Positions 1 to 5,464 of a stretch of DNA of 9,806 nucleotides are shown here, one piece after another. The notes below the pieces were generated by a model, which worked only from the letters and a program-made list of their open reading frames with translations, searched no databases and was not told where the DNA came from. Both the position numbers and the translations under genes were made by a program. Source of the stretch: an uncultured Streptococcus sp. (GTDB lineage Bacteria > Bacillota > Bacilli > Lactobacillales > Streptococcaceae); assembly GCA_902470035.1 (NCBI GenBank), contig CABREZ010000051.1:1-9806 (forward strand), given 5' to 3'. Position 1 is the stretch's first letter; every line of letters begins with the position of its first letter.

Positions 1-775
1 CTTCCAATTGCGATTTCTTCATTTCATAGACTTCAAGGAATTGGTAGTAGTCTCCGGAATAGCGGGTCAACTGTTGATTTTCCACATGGTAGACGATGTT
101 GATCACATCATTCAAGAAAGGAATATCGTGGGAAATGAGGACAAAGGCATTTTCATAGTTCTGCAAGTAACGTTTGAGCCAATCGATGTGCTCCGCATCC
201 AAGTAGTTGGTTGGCTCGTCCAAGAGAAGGATATCTGGTTTTTCAAGGAGCAATTTAGCCAAAAGGACTTTGGTCCGCTGCCCACCTGAAAGGGCCGTCA
301 CATCCGTCTCCATGCCAAAGTCCATGACCCCAAGGGCCCGAGCCACTTCATCAATCTTGGCATCCAAGGTATAGAAATCCCGACTCTCTAATCGATCCTG
401 GAGCTCTCCGACTTCTTCCATCAAAGCATCAACATCAGCTTCCTCTTCAGCCATTTCCATATAGAGGTCATTGATGCGAGCCTCTGCTTTAAAGAGTTCG
501 TCGAAAGCTGTCCGCAAGACATCACGCACCGTTTGCCCTTCTTTTAGAACAGCATGCTGATCCAGATACCCAGCGGTCACATACTTAGACCACTCAACTT
601 TTCCTTCGTCGGGCAACATCTTCCCTGTCACGATACTCATGAAGGTCGATTTCCCTTCGCCATTGGCTCCGACTAATCCGATATGCTCACCCTTTAACAA
701 GCGGAAGGACACATCCTCAAAAATAGCCCGGTCTCCAAAGCCGTGGCTTAAATTTTTCACCTCTAAAATACTCAT
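1..775 (-). CDS. ABC-F family ATPase, N-terminal half (cut by window edge)
   Basis: This is a soluble ABC-F protein. The family comprises ribosome-binding ATPases that relieve stalled or antibiotic-blocked ribosomes and are not transporters. The visible 258 residues hold the first ATPase domain: Walker A GANGEGKST (36-44), signature LSGGQRTK (162-169), Walker B DILLLDEPTN (181-190) and the switch His in SHD (216). There is an acidic arm-like insertion around residues 95-130. The SHGFGD N-terminus and the Glu in the P-loop (GEGKS, not GAGKS) fit a housekeeping Firmicute subgroup, perhaps YfmM-like. The exact subgroup is inference. No membrane segment is seen. The reading frame is open to the left edge just where the interdomain linker should begin; full family members are about 520-540 residues, so roughly half is missing. 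The ATG start (773-775) is preceded by a weak GAGAG ribosome site and by a promoter at 809-837. Confidence 0.93.
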   Translation of the reverse strand, partial: MSILEVKNLSHGFGDRAIFEDVSFRLLKGEHIGLVGANGEGKSTFMSIVTGKMLPDEGKVEWSKYVTAGYLDQHAVLKEGQTVRDVLRTAFDELFKAEARINDLYMEMAEEEADVDALMEEVGELQDRLESRDFYTLDAKIDEVARALGVMDFGMETDVTALSGGQRTKVLLAKLLLEKPDILLLDEPTNYLDAEHIDWLKRYLQNYENAFVLISHDIPFLNDVINIVYHVENQQLTRYSGDYYQFLEVYEMKKSQLE

Positions 776-808
776 GATTGACTCTCTTTCATTGATTTCA
801 CTCGTATG

Positions 809-837
809 ATTATACCATCTTCACAGCAAAAATTAAA
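809..837 (-). promoter_or_regulatory. Extended -10 promoter for the ABC-F gene
   Basis: On the minus strand the sequence reads TGGTATAAT, a perfect -10 hexamer (809-814) with the extended TGn motif (815-817). A weak -35, TTTAAT (832-837), lies 17 bp upstream. Transcription would begin near position 802, giving a leader of about 27 nt. The -35 lies inside the 3' arm and U-tract of the terminator at 828-856, so the upstream operon would terminate on top of this promoter. Confidence 0.7.
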
Positions 838-856
838 GGGACTTCAACTCCCTTTA
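828..856 (-). terminator. Intrinsic terminator on the minus strand, before the ABC-F gene
   Basis: An 8-bp stem (834-841 with 849-856, TAAAGGGA pairing TCCCTTTA) with a 7-base loop is followed, on the minus strand, by AATTTTTG. This is a standard rho-independent terminator. It would end transcripts arriving from the tmk-to-YusI-like operon after they cross the structured region 870-1139. It overlaps the -35 of the next gene's promoter. Confidence 0.7.
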
Positions 857-968
857 GAGCTTAGACAAATTAATTGTTAAATATAATATGCTAAGCGATT
901 TTATAAAGAAATTAAAATAAGATCTAACTTTTAAATTTCATTAAGAATATACCGAAACTTTCCGCCAT

Positions 969-1004
969 GAGAAAAGTGCTAGAAACATTATTGTTTCTAG
1001 CACT
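969..1004 (-). terminator. Perfect 13-bp hairpin with short U-tract, possible minus-strand terminator
   Basis: AGTGCTAGAAACA (975-987) pairs without a mismatch with 992-1004 around a 4-base loop. On the minus strand the stem is followed by TTTCTC, a short U-rich tail. On the plus strand it is followed by CGGGAG, so any terminator activity would favour the minus strand. It lies downstream of the YusI-like gene and upstream of a second, better terminator at 828-856. Confidence 0.45.
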
Positions 1005-1115
1005 CGGGAGTTTTGAAACCTTAGGTTCAAAACTAAGTCATGGAACTTCGTAGAAGTTCGCTGACGTCCGTACTCACCTAAGGAAAATTTCTAGGATAGC
1101 TTTATCATAAATTTG

Positions 1116-1139
1116 AAGGGAGGCAAACTCCCTTTTTTC
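1116..1139. terminator. Terminator-like hairpin at the 3' end of the YusI-like gene
   Basis: AAGGGAG (1116-1122) pairs with CTCCCTT (1128-1134). The long T-run that makes a good terminator (1133-1138) is on the plus strand, although the adjacent gene is transcribed from the minus strand, where the stem is followed only by CAAATTTATG. It may act weakly as a terminator for that gene, or more strongly on any plus-strand RNA from 880-1115. It begins within one base of the gene's stop codon. Confidence 0.5.
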
Positions 1140-1493
1140 TTACAAACCTAAGTCCGCATATGGTTTCCGGTAACCCACTTGAACAACTTTTCCATCTTTC
1201 ACTAAGAGAGGGCGTTTGATCAGCATGCCATCGCTAGCTAAAAGGGCCGCTGCTTCTTCTATCGAAAGCTGGTCCACCTTGTCTTTCAAGCCCAATTCCC
1301 GATACTTCATCCCACTGGTGTTAAAGAAGGATTTGATTGGTAGGGAAGACTCCTTGATCCAGGTTTGCAGTTGCTCACTGGTCGGTGTGTCTACCACGAT
1401 ATCTCGGCTATCAAACTCACAGCCTAAGCTCGTTAATTCCGATTTCGCCTTGCGACAGGTCGAACATTTTGGGTATTCAATAAATGATAACAT
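1140..1493 (-). CDS. ArsC/Spx-superfamily thioredoxin-fold protein (YusI/YffB-like)
   Basis: This is a 117-residue protein of the ArsC/Spx fold. The N-terminal PKCSTCRKA carries a CxxC pair (C10, C13). FNTSG (57-61), YRELGL and IKRPLLV (92-98, with the conserved Arg94) follow, ending in QVGYRKPY. The order and the FNTSG motif fit the YusI/YffB subgroup better than Spx itself, whose C-terminus differs. Databases often label such proteins 'arsenate reductase family' or 'Spx/MgsR family'. True arsenate reduction or RNA polymerase binding cannot be inferred here, and no ars genes are nearby. It is the last gene of the operon. Its ribosome site AAGGAGA overlaps the stop codon of ogt, and the start is 9 nt after that stop, so it is probably translationally coupled. 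Confidence 0.9.
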   Translation of the reverse strand: MLSFIEYPKCSTCRKAKSELTSLGCEFDSRDIVVDTPTSEQLQTWIKESSLPIKSFFNTSGMKYRELGLKDKVDQLSIEEAAALLASDGMLIKRPLLVKDGKVVQVGYRKPYADLGL

Positions 1494-1502
1494 TTTTTCT
1501 CC

Positions 1503-1991
1503 TTATTCATTCCAAGTTATGGCCTCATGATGTAACAGCCAACGTTTTCGATCTAGACCAGCCGCATAGCCTGTCAACTTTTTCTCCGTCCCCAACACTC
1601 GGTGACACGGGATGAGGAGGAGCAAGGGATTCCGTCCTACTGCTTGACCGATGGCTTGGGCCGATCTGCAAGACAAGGCCCGGGCAATCTCTCCATAAGT
1701 CCGACTCTCCCCATAAGGGATCTGAGCTAGGTAGGTCCAGACTCTTTGTTGAAAGTCTGTCCCTTTAGGAGATAGAGGAAAGGGCATGGAAGGATTTTCC
1801 CCTAAAAAGTATTGATCCAGCCATTCAAAGACAGCTTCATGAAGAGGCTGACAGGCTTCTTTGATATGATCAAGCCCTTGTTCACAATTGGCTTGATCAC
1901 AAAACCAGATCCCAACTAGGCTTTCCTCATCCACCACAACAGATAGAGATCCCAAAGGACTCTGATAGAGTTGCCGATAGAACCTAGTCAT
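1503..1991 (-). CDS. ogt: Methylated-DNA--protein-cysteine methyltransferase
   Basis: This is a suicide DNA-repair protein that transfers the alkyl group from O6-alkylguanine to its own cysteine. From the chosen start it has 162 residues. The N-terminal RNase H-like region covers about 1-72. The DNA-binding domain has FQQRVW (80-85), IPYGESRTYGEIA (91-103), a helix-turn-helix with the guanine-flipping Arg in AIGQAVGRNP (113-122), and the active site IPCHRV with Cys129. The frame is open upstream to a GTG at 2033, but that would overlap the acetyltransferase by 50 nt and has no ribosome site. The ATG at 1989-1991 gives the family-typical N-terminus before SPLGSL. This start overlaps the upstream gene's stop by 8 nt and also lacks a clear Shine-Dalgarno, so translation probably depends on coupling. 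No Ada-type regulatory domain is present. Confidence 0.93.
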   Translation of the reverse strand: MTRFYRQLYQSPLGSLSVVVDEESLVGIWFCDQANCEQGLDHIKEACQPLHEAVFEWLDQYFLGENPSMPFPLSPKGTDFQQRVWTYLAQIPYGESRTYGEIARALSCRSAQAIGQAVGRNPLLLLIPCHRVLGTEKKLTGYAAGLDRKRWLLHHEAITWNE

Positions 1992-2556
1992 TTTGAGACT
2001 GTTCTGCACGGTAGTCCCAGCGATCGTCTTCACTGATCACTTGGAAGAGACTGGTTTCCGCCTTTCGCTTGATCTTCTGATAAGCGAGACGAACCCCATC
2101 GATTGGTACCTTTCCACAGTAATGGAAGCCTAACTTCTCTAAAAGGTGTTGCATGACCTTGTTGTCAGGATGGGTATCACAGCGAAAGTCTGGGCCTTTC
2201 TCTCCTTCGATCAAGCCTTGGAGGAAGGTTTGGGCTACGCCTCGTCCAGCAGCTTCTTTGGCAACAGCGATCCGGTGAAAACTGATATAGAGATAGTTAT
2301 CATGTTCCCATTTTCCGTCATAAATGTCATTATAAGCGGCTTCATTTCCCTTGTAGAGAGCGGCATAGCCTACGACTTCTTGATTCTCTACAGCTACATA
2401 ACCACGGCTTTCTAGTATATCCTCAAAAATGATTTCTTGATCCGGATAACCATCCTGCCATTGATCCACGCCAGCTGCAGCTAAGCTGTCCTTGCCATCT
2501 TGGATGATTTCCATAATCCGATTGATTTCATTGGGATAGGCCATTCTAATTTCCAT
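1984..2556 (-). CDS. GNAT family N-acetyltransferase
   Basis: This is a 190-residue acetyl-CoA-dependent acetyltransferase of unknown substrate. The GNAT core is visible. The N-terminal strand IRMAYPNEINRIMEII comes first. It is followed by VAVENQEVVGYAALY (54-68), the motif A strand ISFHRIAVAKEAAGRGVA (91-108) with the pyrophosphate-binding loop, and DTHPDNKVMQHLLEKLGF (127-144), the motif B helix. The tail FQVISEDDRWDYRAEQSQND is hydrophilic. An upstream in-frame ATG at 2631 would overlap rsmI by 86 nt. The ATG at 2554-2556 has AGGAG six bases ahead and fits the family N-terminus, so it is preferred. That start overlaps the end of rsmI by 11 nt. The substrate cannot be read from sequence, and operon position gives no clear hint. 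Confidence 0.9.
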   Translation of the reverse strand: MEIRMAYPNEINRIMEIIQDGKDSLAAAGVDQWQDGYPDQEIIFEDILESRGYVAVENQEVVGYAALYKGNEAAYNDIYDGKWEHDNYLYISFHRIAVAKEAAGRGVAQTFLQGLIEGEKGPDFRCDTHPDNKVMQHLLEKLGFHYCGKVPIDGVRLAYQKIKRKAETSLFQVISEDDRWDYRAEQSQND

Positions 2557-3430
2557 CAGACTCTCCTTTTTCTTCGTCTTGGTGGTAACGGGCATAAAGT
2601 TCACTCTTTTGTAGCCCGAATTGTTTGGCAACCTGTTTGATTGCCTGGTTCTTTTTCATGCCAGACTGGACCAGTAGATCAATCTCTTGGATCAGATCCA
2701 CTTCTTCTAGATCTGGCTCCTGCTCACTGGCTCCCTCTACAATCAGAAGGCACTCCCCCTTGAGGGTATTTTCCTCTAGGTAAGCCACTAACTCTGCGAT
2801 GGTCCCTCGCGTGTATTCTTCGTAGATCTTGGTCAATTCACGAACCAAGACAACCGGACGGTCTCCATAGACTGCCAGCATATTTTGAAGCGTCGCACGA
2901 ACCCGGTGAGGGGACTCATAAAAAATCTGAGTCTCAGGATAGTCTCGTTTCTCTTGGAAAAAAGCCTTTTGCTGCCCTTCCTTGCGTGGAAGAAAGCCAT
3001 AAAAGATATGAGGCTGGGGTGCCAAGCCACTGGCAATTAGACCCGTAATACCGGCGCTCGGACCAGGAACCGCCACAACGGGAATCTCTCGCTCAATGGC
3101 TGCCTTGACCAAGTCATGACCTGGATCCGAAATACTAGGCAGTCCTGCATCCGATACCTGGGCCAGGTCCTTTCCAGACTCTAAATGAGCTAGCAAATCA
3201 GGGATTTTCTCCATGGCATTGTGCTCATGAAAACTGATTTGTGGTGTCGCAATCTCAAAATGCTTGAGCAAGAGTCCTGTATTGCGTGTATCTTCCGCTG
3301 CGATCAGATCCACCTCTTTTAGAGTTTGGATCATGCGGTAACTCATGTCATCCCGATTGCCAATTGGAGTTGGCACTAAAAAGAGAGTCCCTGTCGCTTT
3401 ATCCCCTTTAAAACTTCGTTGAATCTGCAT
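2546..3430 (-). CDS. rsmI: 16S rRNA (cytidine1402-2'-O)-methyltransferase RsmI
   Basis: This SAM-dependent enzyme makes the 2'-O-methyl group of C1402 in the decoding centre of 16S rRNA. It has 294 residues, the usual length. Tetrapyrrole-methylase-fold motifs are all present: VPTPIGN (19-25), AAEDTRNT (44-51), QVSDAGLPSISDPG (91-104) and VVAVPGPSA (118-126). They are followed by the GFLPRK motif (145-150) and FYESPHR. The C-terminal helical region (about 240-290) ends in a charged tail. The start has GGGAG six bases upstream, located in the last codons of yabA, whose stop is 2 nt away. The yabA-rsmI adjacency is conserved in Firmicutes. Older annotation would call this a tetrapyrrole methylase or YraL; nothing suggests corrin chemistry. 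Confidence 0.97.
   Translation of the reverse strand: MQIQRSFKGDKATGTLFLVPTPIGNRDDMSYRMIQTLKEVDLIAAEDTRNTGLLLKHFEIATPQISFHEHNAMEKIPDLLAHLESGKDLAQVSDAGLPSISDPGHDLVKAAIEREIPVVAVPGPSAGITGLIASGLAPQPHIFYGFLPRKEGQQKAFFQEKRDYPETQIFYESPHRVRATLQNMLAVYGDRPVVLVRELTKIYEEYTRGTIAELVAYLEENTLKGECLLIVEGASEQEPDLEEVDLIQEIDLLVQSGMKKNQAIKQVAKQFGLQKSELYARYHQDEEKGESDGN
2563..2567 (-). promoter_or_regulatory. Ribosome binding site fixing the acetyltransferase start
   Basis: AGGAG on the minus strand lies six bases before the ATG at 2554-2556 and inside the last codons of rsmI. It is the reason for rejecting the longer reading frame beginning at 2631. Confidence 0.75.
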
Positions 3431-3432
3431 GT

Positions 3433-3753
3433 TTACTCCCTAAATAACAATTCATCACAGAAAATACACTCTTCATCATTTTCACGACGTTGACCATAGG
3501 AGTCTGTACAAACATGAAATCCATCATTATAAATTCTTTGTAAATTTTCACGACCATTGCGATGGAATTTAGGGGAGCTGGTTTTCTCCACTTCTCCTAA
3601 GCGCTCTCTCAATTTATCATTTTCAAGACGCAGAGCAGTATTTTCCTCGACAATGAGCTTGAGATTTTTCTTTATGGCTTCAACCTCTGCTAATGTAACC
3701 AGCAATTCCTGGGAGAAGCCATCCAAAGCATCAAATAATTCTTTTTTATTCAT
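3433..3753 (-). CDS. yabA: Replication initiation control protein YabA
   Basis: YabA is a small protein that restrains DnaA and bridges it to the DnaN sliding clamp, limiting re-initiation. This copy has 106 residues. The N-terminal half (about 1-58) is a leucine/glutamate-rich coiled coil for oligomerisation. A short basic linker with HRNGREN follows. The C-terminal domain has the zinc ligands His80, Cys82, Cys96 and Cys99 in an HxC...CxxC arrangement. All four ligands are intact, so it is probably functional. It begins 4 nt after the stop of holB with a modest AAGG ribosome site. In many Bacilli a PSP1-family gene (yaaT/ricT) lies between holB and yabA; here none fits. Confidence 0.96.
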   Translation of the reverse strand: MNKKELFDALDGFSQELLVTLAEVEAIKKNLKLIVEENTALRLENDKLRERLGEVEKTSSPKFHRNGRENLQRIYNDGFHVCTDSYGQRRENDEECIFCDELLFRE

Positions 3754-3757
3754 CTCT

Positions 3758-4657
3758 TTACCTTCTATTTTTCAACTGCAGAACCATATACTCGAGAGCA
3801 TTTTGAAAACTCACATTGTGTTCCCACATCTGCTTAGCTAAGACCAATTTTTCTAGATAGTCTCTTCCTAAGGACTGACTGATGGAGCGTGCAAAGAGCA
3901 ATTCAAGCAAGCGAAAGGCTTGGGCCTGCTTTTCTTTATCATCCGTCTCTTGAACCAAGCGAGAGACCAGTAAGTAGACCTGCGGATCTGCTTTTAGACA
4001 AGCTGCGACAAAACGCTCACACTCCCTCGCCAGATCGAAAAAGGATGTATTCTGAGCGAGAATTTGGGCCTCTTGAAACCCTTGGCTAAAGCTGGCTAAC
4101 AAATCTGCTTGTTGAAGCAAGAGACCTTCCTGAAGGAGATACTCTTTTAGGAAATCCTGGTTCTTCGGAAAATGGACCTGCTGCGCCCGACTTTTAATGG
4201 TCGGGAGAACCAGTTGCTCATCTGCTGTCAGCAGAAAGATATGAACTTCACTCTGAGGCTCTTCAATCACCTTGAGGAGGGAATTTGCCGCATTGACATG
4301 CATCCGGTCTGCATCGCAAATGATAAAGACTTGCTTGGATCCTTCGTAGCCTGACTGAGAAAAATGCTGAATCAAATCCCGGATCCGATCCGTTTTGATG
4401 ATTTGATTGACCGGTCGGACAACCGTTACATCTGAGAATTCATCCTCTTCAATCAAGCGACAAGCCCGACAAGTCCCACAGGGCCAAACACCCTTCTTAT
4501 CCGTACAAAAGAGACTTTGGGACAAGAGCTGGGCCATCTCAAAACTGCCAAAATCTCCTGTAAAGAGATAGGCGTGGCTCAAGCGGTCTTGTTCTAAAAT
4601 AGCTTGGAAGCGATCCACTAACTGAGGTTGAAGTTTCTGCACTTGTTCTAACTTCAT
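3758..4657 (-). CDS. holB: DNA polymerase III subunit delta prime
   Basis: This is a clamp-loader subunit that works with DnaX and HolA to place the DnaN clamp on primed DNA. It has 299 residues. The N-terminal AAA+-like domain has LSHAYLFTGDFGSFE (26-40), where the P-loop is degenerate, with no GK[ST], as in other delta-prime proteins that do not hydrolyse ATP. A zinc module follows at Cys51, Cys60, Cys63 and Cys66. Then come VFIICDADRMHVNAANSLLKVIEEP (110-134) and the sensor region with SR (156-157), which is SRA here where many relatives have SRC. The C-terminal half is the helical collar domain. Its ATG overlaps the tmk stop in an ATGA four-base overlap, a strong sign of coupling. Confidence 0.96.
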   Translation of the reverse strand: MKLEQVQKLQPQLVDRFQAILEQDRLSHAYLFTGDFGSFEMAQLLSQSLFCTDKKGVWPCGTCRACRLIEEDEFSDVTVVRPVNQIIKTDRIRDLIQHFSQSGYEGSKQVFIICDADRMHVNAANSLLKVIEEPQSEVHIFLLTADEQLVLPTIKSRAQQVHFPKNQDFLKEYLLQEGLLLQQADLLASFSQGFQEAQILAQNTSFFDLARECERFVAACLKADPQVYLLVSRLVQETDDKEKQAQAFRLLELLFARSISQSLGRDYLEKLVLAKQMWEHNVSFQNALEYMVLQLKNRR

Positions 4658-5292
4658 TCACTGATCTCCAAGACTTCTTTCAATAATAGCCAAGTATCCT
4701 CGACTACCTGGTCAAAAGGTTGACTGGCATCAATTTTCACCACACGTTGTGGTTCTTTTTCGAGGATGACCAGATAGCCTTGACGGACTTTCTGATGGAG
4801 ACTGAGCCCTTCTAGATCCAAGCGATTGACTTCACGGCTAGCACTCTTAGCAATTCGAGCCAACCCTTCTTCTACATCGATGTCAAAATAGAAGGTCCGA
4901 TTTGGCTTAAGACCATCGGTCGCAAATTGGTTCAACCATTCAATATCTGCTACTTCTAATCCACGGCCAAAGCCTTGGTAAGCTACTGAACTGTCGATAA
5001 AACGATCCATAATGACTAGCTTCCCTGCTTCCAAAGCTGGAAGGACACGTTCTGCCAAGTGTTGGCGACGACTGGCGATATAAAGAAGCAATTCTGTCTT
5101 GGGATCCATCTCCGTATGGGATGGATCTAGGATGACTTCTCGTATTTTTTCTGCTATTTCGACGCCCCCTGGCTCCCGTGTGGTAATATAGGTAATCCCT
5201 GCCTTTTTCAAGCGTGGTAACAAGGCTTCTAAAACGGAGGATTTCCCTGCTCCTTCTGGGCCTTCAATTGAAATTAATGTTCCCTGTTTCAT
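4654..5292 (-). CDS. tmk: Thymidylate kinase
   Basis: Tmk phosphorylates dTMP to dTDP using ATP, an essential step of dTTP supply. It has 212 residues, the normal length. The P-loop is GPEGAGKSS (11-19). TREPGG (38-43) and DRFIDSSVAYQG (96-107) bind dTMP. The lid region lies at about 143-162. The P-loop carries Gly at position 14 of the loop and the lid contains the basic residues expected of the type II (Gram-positive/E. coli-like) class. It is the first gene of the seven-gene operon. Its promoter lies in the divergent region shared with the YitT-family gene, and the ribosome site is weak (AAGAGA close to the ATG). Confidence 0.97.
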   Translation of the reverse strand: MKQGTLISIEGPEGAGKSSVLEALLPRLKKAGITYITTREPGGVEIAEKIREVILDPSHTEMDPKTELLLYIASRRQHLAERVLPALEAGKLVIMDRFIDSSVAYQGFGRGLEVADIEWLNQFATDGLKPNRTFYFDIDVEEGLARIAKSASREVNRLDLEGLSLHQKVRQGYLVILEKEPQRVVKIDASQPFDQVVEDTWLLLKEVLEISE

Positions 5293-5345
5293 TCTCTTAT
5301 CTTAACTTTCTATACTCATTTCTCAAGCATGCATTACTTCTTTTT

Positions 5346-5354
5346 ATTTTACCA
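5346..5354 (-). promoter_or_regulatory. Extended -10 promoter for the tmk operon
   Basis: The minus strand reads TGGTAAAAT, an extended -10 with one mismatch to TATAAT, and no convincing -35. Transcription would begin near 5339, leaving a leader of about 47 nt before tmk. The same 13-base sequence, including upstream T's, occurs inverted at 5422-5434 as the promoter of the divergent gene. Confidence 0.5.
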
Positions 5355-5385
5355 AAAATAGGGGTAAAAATCCTGTCCGAATTCG

Positions 5386-5403
5386 TGAAAATTGATGAAA
5401 ATT
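5386..5403. repeat. Tandem TGAAAATT repeat between divergent promoters
   Basis: TGAAAATT occurs at 5386-5393 and 5396-5403, a 10-bp period that places both copies on the same helix face. The repeat sits midway between the two extended -10 elements. It is a candidate operator, but the region is AT-rich and chance is possible. Confidence 0.3.
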
Positions 5404-5425
5404 ATTTCCTATTTTTCATTTTTTT

Positions 5426-5434
5426 TGGTAAAAT
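5426..5434 (+). promoter_or_regulatory. Extended -10 promoter for the YitT-family gene
   Basis: TGGTAAAAT follows a run of eight T's. The -35 position (5406-5411, TTCCTA) is poor, so the extended -10 would carry recognition. The leader would be about 24 nt, with AGGAG at 5453-5457 seven bases before the ATG. Confidence 0.6.
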
Positions 5435-5464
5435 GTATGGTGAAAAACGATTAGGAGAACGAGC

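Larger units (their letters stand above)
860..1139. repeat. Gene-free, hairpin-rich intergenic element (candidate repeat)
   Basis: This is the bulk of a 364-base stretch without a credible gene. It contains, in plus coordinates, a perfect 13-bp hairpin (975-987/992-1004, loop TTAT), an 8-bp hairpin (1010-1017/1026-1033), a 7-bp hairpin (1043-1049/1053-1059, loop GTA) and a 7-bp hairpin (1116-1122/1128-1134). CCTTAGG at 1019-1025 can instead pair with CCTAAGG at 1078-1084, which would open the 1010-1033 hairpin. From 860 to about 960 the DNA is AT-rich with no strong structure. Such density of perfect stems is typical of dispersed streptococcal intergenic repeats. Only one copy is in view, so repeat status is inference. 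Only tiny ORFs lacking ribosome sites were found. Confidence 0.5.

Noticed and set aside
8..289. A 93-residue plus-strand ORF at the left edge
   Set aside because: It lies opposite a well-formed ABC-F ATPase frame and shows no motifs of its own.
888..920. A 10-codon plus-strand ORF (MLSDFIKKLK) just after a TATAAT
   Set aside because: There is no ribosome site, and the ATG overlaps the last base of the putative -10, so it would not be in the transcript from that promoter.
924..968. A 14-codon minus-strand ORF (MAESFGIFLMKFKS) right after the 13-bp hairpin
   Set aside because: There is no Shine-Dalgarno, and it follows a probable terminator. It could be a remnant but cannot be supported as a gene.
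1140..1493. Arsenate resistance role for the ArsC-like gene
   Set aside because: No arsR, arsB or related genes are nearby, and the motif pattern fits the YusI/YffB subgroup, for which arsenate activity is not implied.
3758..4657. Missing P-loop Lys/Thr in HolB as possible inactivation
   Set aside because: Delta-prime subunits often have a degenerate P-loop and do not hydrolyse ATP; the zinc module and length are normal.
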